In this document: positions 6,436 through 10,001 of the stretch, piece by piece
Position numbering within the stretch: the first letter of the stretch is position 1
Layout: the number at the start of each line of letters is the position of its first letter
DNA from: Acidobacteriota bacterium
Lineage (GTDB): Bacteria; Acidobacteriota; Terriglobia; Terriglobales; SCQP01
DNA: 10,001 nucleotides
Direction of reading: 5' to 3'
Assembly (NCBI GenBank): GCA_021823305.1
Contig: JAKAOE010000034.1
Location: forward strand, 1 to 10,001
The notes under the pieces: generated by a model
What the model saw: only the letters and a program-made list of their open reading frames with translations
What the model was told of the DNA's origin: nothing
Databases searched by the model: none
Program-made: the position numbers and the translations under genes

Positions 6436-9400
6436 CTACTCCGCCGGCGCCGCTTCCGGCGGCTGCCCTCCGTCCGGCCCGTGGCCGCGCTCGCGCATCT
6501 TTTCCACGATCACGTACAGCACTGGGATGAACACCAGGTTCAAGAACGTCGACAGCAGCATGCCGCCGAACACCGTCGTGCCCACCGAGTGCCGGCTCGC
6601 CGCCCCCGCCCCGGTGGCCACCACCAGCGGCACCACGCCCAGGATGAACGCGAACGAGGTCATCAGGATCGGGCGCAGCCGGATGCGCGCCGCCTCCATC
6701 GCCGCCTCCACCAGGTTCATCCCGCGCCGCCGCAGCTGCTCGGCGAACTCCACGATCAGGATCGCGTTCTTGCTCGCCAGCCCGATCAGCATCACCAGCC
6801 CGATCTGGCAGTAGACGTCGTTCTGCAGCCCGCGCAGCGCCTGCGCCCCCAGCCCGCCCAGCACCGCCACCGGCACGCCCAGCATCACGATGAAGGGCAG
6901 CACCCAGCTCTCGTACTGCGCCGCCAGCGTCAGGTACACCACCAGCAGCCCCAGCCCGAACACCATCCCCGCCTTGCCCGCCGACTCGATCTCCTGCAGC
7001 GAGAGCCCGGTCCACTGGTAGGTCATCCCCGCCGGCAGCGTCCGCTTCGCCACCTGGTCCATGGCCGCGATCGCCTGCCCGCTGGAGTACCCCGGCCGCG
7101 CCGAGCCGTCGATCTCGGCCGAGCGGAACACGTCGTAGTGCGAGATCACCTGCGGCATGGTGGTCGTCGTTAGCGTCACCAGGTTCGACAGCGGCACCAT
7201 CGCCCCCGTCGCCGAGCGCACGTAGTACTCGCCGATGTCGCGCGGGTTGCTGCGGTAGGGCGCCTCCGCCTGCACGTACACCCGGTAGAGCCGGTTGTCG
7301 TGCTCGAAGTTGTTCACGTACACCGAGCCCATGTACCCCTGCAGCGCGTCCGTGATCTGGTTCAGCGGGATCCCCAGGCTCTTCGCCTTCTGCCGGTCCA
7401 CGTGCACCACGATCTGCGGGTCGTTGGCGGTGAAGCTGCTGAACAGCCCGGTCAGCTCCGGCCGCCGGCTGGCGGCCGCGATCAGCCGCTGGGTGGCGTC
7501 GTAGAGCTGCTGCGGCGTGTGGTTGCCCTCGTCCAGCACCTCGAACTGGAAGCCGCCGAACTGGCTCAGCCCCTGGATCGGCGGCGGCTCGAACGGCGTC
7601 ACCAGCGCCCCTGGAATCGCCAGCAGCCGCCCCCGCAGCCGGTTCATCACCGCCTCGGTCGAGTGCTCCGGTCCGACGCGCTGGGCGAAGTCCTTCAGGC
7701 GCACGAACAGCATCGCCTGGTTGGGCGCGCTCCCGGTGCGGCTGAACCCGTTCACCGCGAACATGCCCTCGATCTCCGGCGCCGTCGCCAGGATCTTCTC
7801 CGCCTGCGCGCTCACGTTTTCCGTGTACGCCAGCGACGCCCCCGGCGGCGCCTGCACCAGCACGTAGAACGAGCCCTGGTCCTCGTTCGGCAAAAACGAG
7901 CTCGGCACCTTCAGGAACACCCAGTAGGTCGCCCCCAGCGCCCCCACGAACACCAGCGCCACCGCCCAGCGCCAGCGGATCAGCCCGCCCAGCGAGCGCC
8001 GGTAGCCGTGGGTGAAGTTCGTGATCCCGGCGTTGATCACCTTCCACAGCCCGCGCTTGCCCGGATGCGCCCGCCCCAGCAGCAGCGCCGACAGCGCCGG
8101 CGACAGCGTCAGCGAGTTGAACGCCGAGATCGCCACCGCGAAGGCGATCGTCAGCCCGAACTGCCGGAACAGCACCCCGGTGGTGCCCGGAAACAGCGAC
8201 ACCGGCACGAACACCGCCACCAGCACCAGCGCCGTCGCCACCACCGCCCCGGTCACTTCCTTCATCGCCACCGAGGTCGCCTGGTGCGGCTCCGTGATCC
8301 CTTCCGAGAGGTGCCGCTCCACGTTCTCGATCACCACGATCGCGTCGTCCACCACCAGCCCGGTCGCCAGGATGATGGCGAACAGCGTCAGCATGTTGAT
8401 CGAAAAGCCCGCCAGCTGCACGAACGCGAACGCCCCGATCAGCGACACCGGAATCGTCACCGCCGGAATGATCGTGGTGCGCCAGTCCTGCAGGAACAGG
8501 AACATCACCAGGATCACCAGCCCGATCGCCTCGGCCAGCGTGATCAGCACCTCCCGGATGCCCTCGTTCACCACCGTGGTCGTGTCGAACGCGTCCACGT
8601 ACTTCAATCCCGGCGGAAAGCCCGGCGCCATCCGCTCCAGCACCGCCCGCGCCTGCCGGTCCACCGCCAGCGCGTTCGCCGCCGGCAGCTGGCTGACCGC
8701 GATCCCCACCGCGTGCTCGCCGTTGTAGAGAATGCTGCTCGAGTAGTCCTGCGACCCGAGTTCGGCGTAGCCCACGTCCTGCAGCAGCACCGGCGTGCCG
8801 TTGGGCTCGGTCTTCAGCACGATGTGGTCGAACTGCTGCGGTGTCTGCAGCAGCCCCATCGCCCGCACGCTGATCTCGTATGCCTGCCCCGCCGGCGCCG
8901 GCGGCGAGCCCACCAACCCCGCCCCCACCTCGACGTTCTGCTCCTGCAGCGCCGCGATCACGTCCGCCGCGGTCAGCCCCCGCCCCGCCATCTTCGCCGG
9001 GTCCAGCCACACCCGCATCGCGTACAGCCGCTCCCCGAACACGTTCACCGAGGCCACGCCGGGCACGCGCTTGATCGCGTCCACCACGTTCACGTCGAGG
9101 TAGTTGCTGATGTCCAGGCTGTTGAGCGAGTGGTCGGGCGAGTAGAAGCCGGCCACGAACACGAACCCGCCCCCGAACCCCTTGGAGATCGTCACCCCGG
9201 TCTGCGTCACCGCCGCCGGCAGCTGCGCCAGCACCGCGTTTACCCGGTTCTGCACGTCCACCTGCGCCAGATCGATGTCGCGCGAGATGTTGAACGTCAC
9301 CGAGATCTGCGCCGTGCCGTTGTTGCTCGAAGTCGAGGTGATGTACTCCATCCCCTCCACCCCGTTGATCGCCCGCTCCAGCGGCGTCGTCACCGCCGCC

Positions 9401-9573
9401 TCCACCACCTCGGCGTTGGCGCCGATGTAGTTCGCCGTCACCGTCACCGTCGGCGGCGCCAGGGTCGGATACTGCTCCAGCGGCAGCGTCGGGATCGCCA
9501 CCGCGCCCGCCAGCACGATGATCAGCGCCACCACCGTGGCGAAGATCGGCCGCCGGATGAAGAACTCGACCAC
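6436..9573 (-). CDS. RND multidrug efflux transporter, HAE1/AcrB family
   Basis: A 1045-aa inner-membrane proton-driven drug exporter, close to the length of AcrB (about 1050 aa). It has the expected layout: MVEFFIRRPIFATV before TM1; a first porter/docking loop; TM2-6; a second periplasmic loop of similar size beginning after the TM near WRWAVALVFVGALGA; and TM8-12. The proton-relay residues are present: D409 and D410 in GLVVDDAIVV (AcrB D407/D408) and K935 in SKNAILIVEFAE (AcrB K940). The GTG start is one base after the adaptor's TAG, with AGGG 7 bases upstream, so the genes are one operon. It works with the adaptor and an outer-membrane TolC-type channel. No such channel gene follows here, so it must lie elsewhere. 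Substrates cannot be read from sequence. Codons end almost always in G or C, as expected for a resident gene. Confidence 0.97.
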   Translation of the reverse strand: MVEFFIRRPIFATVVALIIVLAGAVAIPTLPLEQYPTLAPPTVTVTANYIGANAEVVEAAVTTPLERAINGVEGMEYITSTSSNNGTAQISVTFNISRDIDLAQVDVQNRVNAVLAQLPAAVTQTGVTISKGFGGGFVFVAGFYSPDHSLNSLDISNYLDVNVVDAIKRVPGVASVNVFGERLYAMRVWLDPAKMAGRGLTAADVIAALQEQNVEVGAGLVGSPPAPAGQAYEISVRAMGLLQTPQQFDHIVLKTEPNGTPVLLQDVGYAELGSQDYSSSILYNGEHAVGIAVSQLPAANALAVDRQARAVLERMAPGFPPGLKYVDAFDTTTVVNEGIREVLITLAEAIGLVILVMFLFLQDWRTTIIPAVTIPVSLIGAFAFVQLAGFSINMLTLFAIILATGLVVDDAIVVIENVERHLSEGITEPHQATSVAMKEVTGAVVATALVLVAVFVPVSLFPGTTGVLFRQFGLTIAFAVAISAFNSLTLSPALSALLLGRAHPGKRGLWKVINAGITNFTHGYRRSLGGLIRWRWAVALVFVGALGATYWVFLKVPSSFLPNEDQGSFYVLVQAPPGASLAYTENVSAQAEKILATAPEIEGMFAVNGFSRTGSAPNQAMLFVRLKDFAQRVGPEHSTEAVMNRLRGRLLAIPGALVTPFEPPPIQGLSQFGGFQFEVLDEGNHTPQQLYDATQRLIAAASRRPELTGLFSSFTANDPQIVVHVDRQKAKSLGIPLNQITDALQGYMGSVYVNNFEHDNRLYRVYVQAEAPYRSNPRDIGEYYVRSATGAMVPLSNLVTLTTTTMPQVISHYDVFRSAEIDGSARPGYSSGQAIAAMDQVAKRTLPAGMTYQWTGLSLQEIESAGKAGMVFGLGLLVVYLTLAAQYESWVLPFIVMLGVPVAVLGGLGAQALRGLQNDVYCQIGLVMLIGLASKNAILIVEFAEQLRRRGMNLVEAAMEAARIRLRPILMTSFAFILGVVPLVVATGAGAASRHSVGTTVFGGMLLSTFLNLVFIPVLYVIVEKMRERGHGPDGGQPPEAAPAE

Positions 9574-9574
9574 G

Positions 9575-10001
9575 CTAGCGCCCTGCTCCGCCCGCCGCCG
9601 GCCGCGCCGGCATGAGCATCACCGGCATCCCCGGCCGCAGGATCTGGTGGCTGCTCACGATCACCCGCTCGCCCGGCGTCAGCCCGCCCAGCACCTCGTA
9701 GTCGTTGCCGTGGATCGGCCCCAGCGTCACCGCCCGCGTCGCCACCGCGTAGCCCGCGCCCCGCGGCGCCGCCAGGTCCACGAACGCGCTTGTCCCCTGC
9801 TGCGTCACCGCCAGCACCGGCACCGTGATCGCCGGGTGCGTGCTCCAGGTGCTCGTCGCCTGAACGCACCGCTGCGTCCGCGCCCGCGCCGCCGCCGCCG
9901 CCGGCAGGTTCGCCTTCGCCAGCACCGTTTGCGTCAGCGTGTCCACCTGCGGCGAGACGAAGAAGATGCGGCTGGCCGCGATCGGCGCGCCCGTGCCCGT
10001 C
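9575..10001 (-). CDS. RND periplasmic adaptor (HlyD/AcrA/MexA family), C-terminal part
   Basis: The reading frame enters from the right edge and gives 141 residues to a TAG at 9575-9577. The N-terminal signal/lipobox, alpha-hairpin and lipoyl regions are outside the window. What remains fits the beta-barrel and membrane-proximal domains of AcrA-type adaptors: AASRIFFVSPQVD, TQTVLAKANLP, WSTHPAITVPVLAV, then GNDYEVLGGLTPGERVIVSS and a final RPGMPVMLMP. The protein bridges the inner-membrane pump and the outer-membrane channel. It precedes the pump gene with one base between them, the standard order for these operons. Oddly, the position where relatives carry a short Asn-Pro-Asp-Gly turn holds five alanines encoded by GCG triplets (9887-9901). 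The GTG at 9946 is internal, not a start. Confidence 0.92.
   Translation of the reverse strand, partial: TGTGAPIAASRIFFVSPQVDTLTQTVLAKANLPAAAAARARTQRCVQATSTWSTHPAITVPVLAVTQQGTSAFVDLAAPRGAGYAVATRAVTLGPIHGNDYEVLGGLTPGERVIVSSHQILRPGMPVMLMPARPAAGGAGR

Noticed and set aside
6407..9010. 867-aa open frame on the minus strand
   Set aside because: It lies entirely over the pump gene in another frame on the same strand and has Gly/Ala/Arg-rich repetitive composition. It is a shadow produced by high GC content.
7300..9615. 771-aa open frame on the plus strand opposite the pump gene
   Set aside because: Its His/Arg/Gln-rich composition, lack of recognisable domains and position antisense to a well-supported gene mark it as a high-GC shadow.

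Overview
This is GC-rich DNA from a Gram-negative bacterium. The evidence for that is an RND efflux pump and its periplasmic adaptor, plus strong G/C bias at third codon positions. The adaptor and the oxidoreductase tail read like sequences I associate with Acidobacteriota, but that placement is weak. The window looks like an accessory, defence-like patch set against ordinary chromosomal genes.

Left part (1-4422, + strand). The last 38 codons of an unidentified gene overlap, through GTGA, the start of a large DEAH-box helicase of the COG1205 type. This helicase is 1435 aa, with several cysteine clusters and a C-terminal DUF1998/MZB zinc module. Large helicases of this kind occur in DISARM, Druantia and related anti-phage loci. 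The helicase and its partner look like an operon that continues to the left of the window.

Middle (4423-4780). Directly after the helicase stop lie the last 81 codons of a GMC-family oxidoreductase with no front end. This marks a recombination or insertion breakpoint. A 112-base spacer follows, holding an inverted repeat and a possible leaderless promoter.

Second module (4781-6420, + strand). Two genes overlap through ATGA: a 394-aa AAA/ABC-type ATPase of the AAA_15/AAA_21 kind, and a 152-aa protein I cannot place in a named family. The small protein has a D...ExH pattern reminiscent of a PD-(D/E)XK nuclease fold. An ATPase paired with a small putative effector is a common layout for anti-phage systems, and this pair is the best candidate for an undescribed system here.

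Right part (6436-10001, - strand). A complete HAE1/AcrB-type RND transporter and the C-terminal part of its HlyD/AcrA-type adaptor sit in the usual adaptor-then-pump order. They converge on the accessory block with only 15 bases between stop codons. No tRNA, rRNA, CRISPR array, transposase or integrase is visible.
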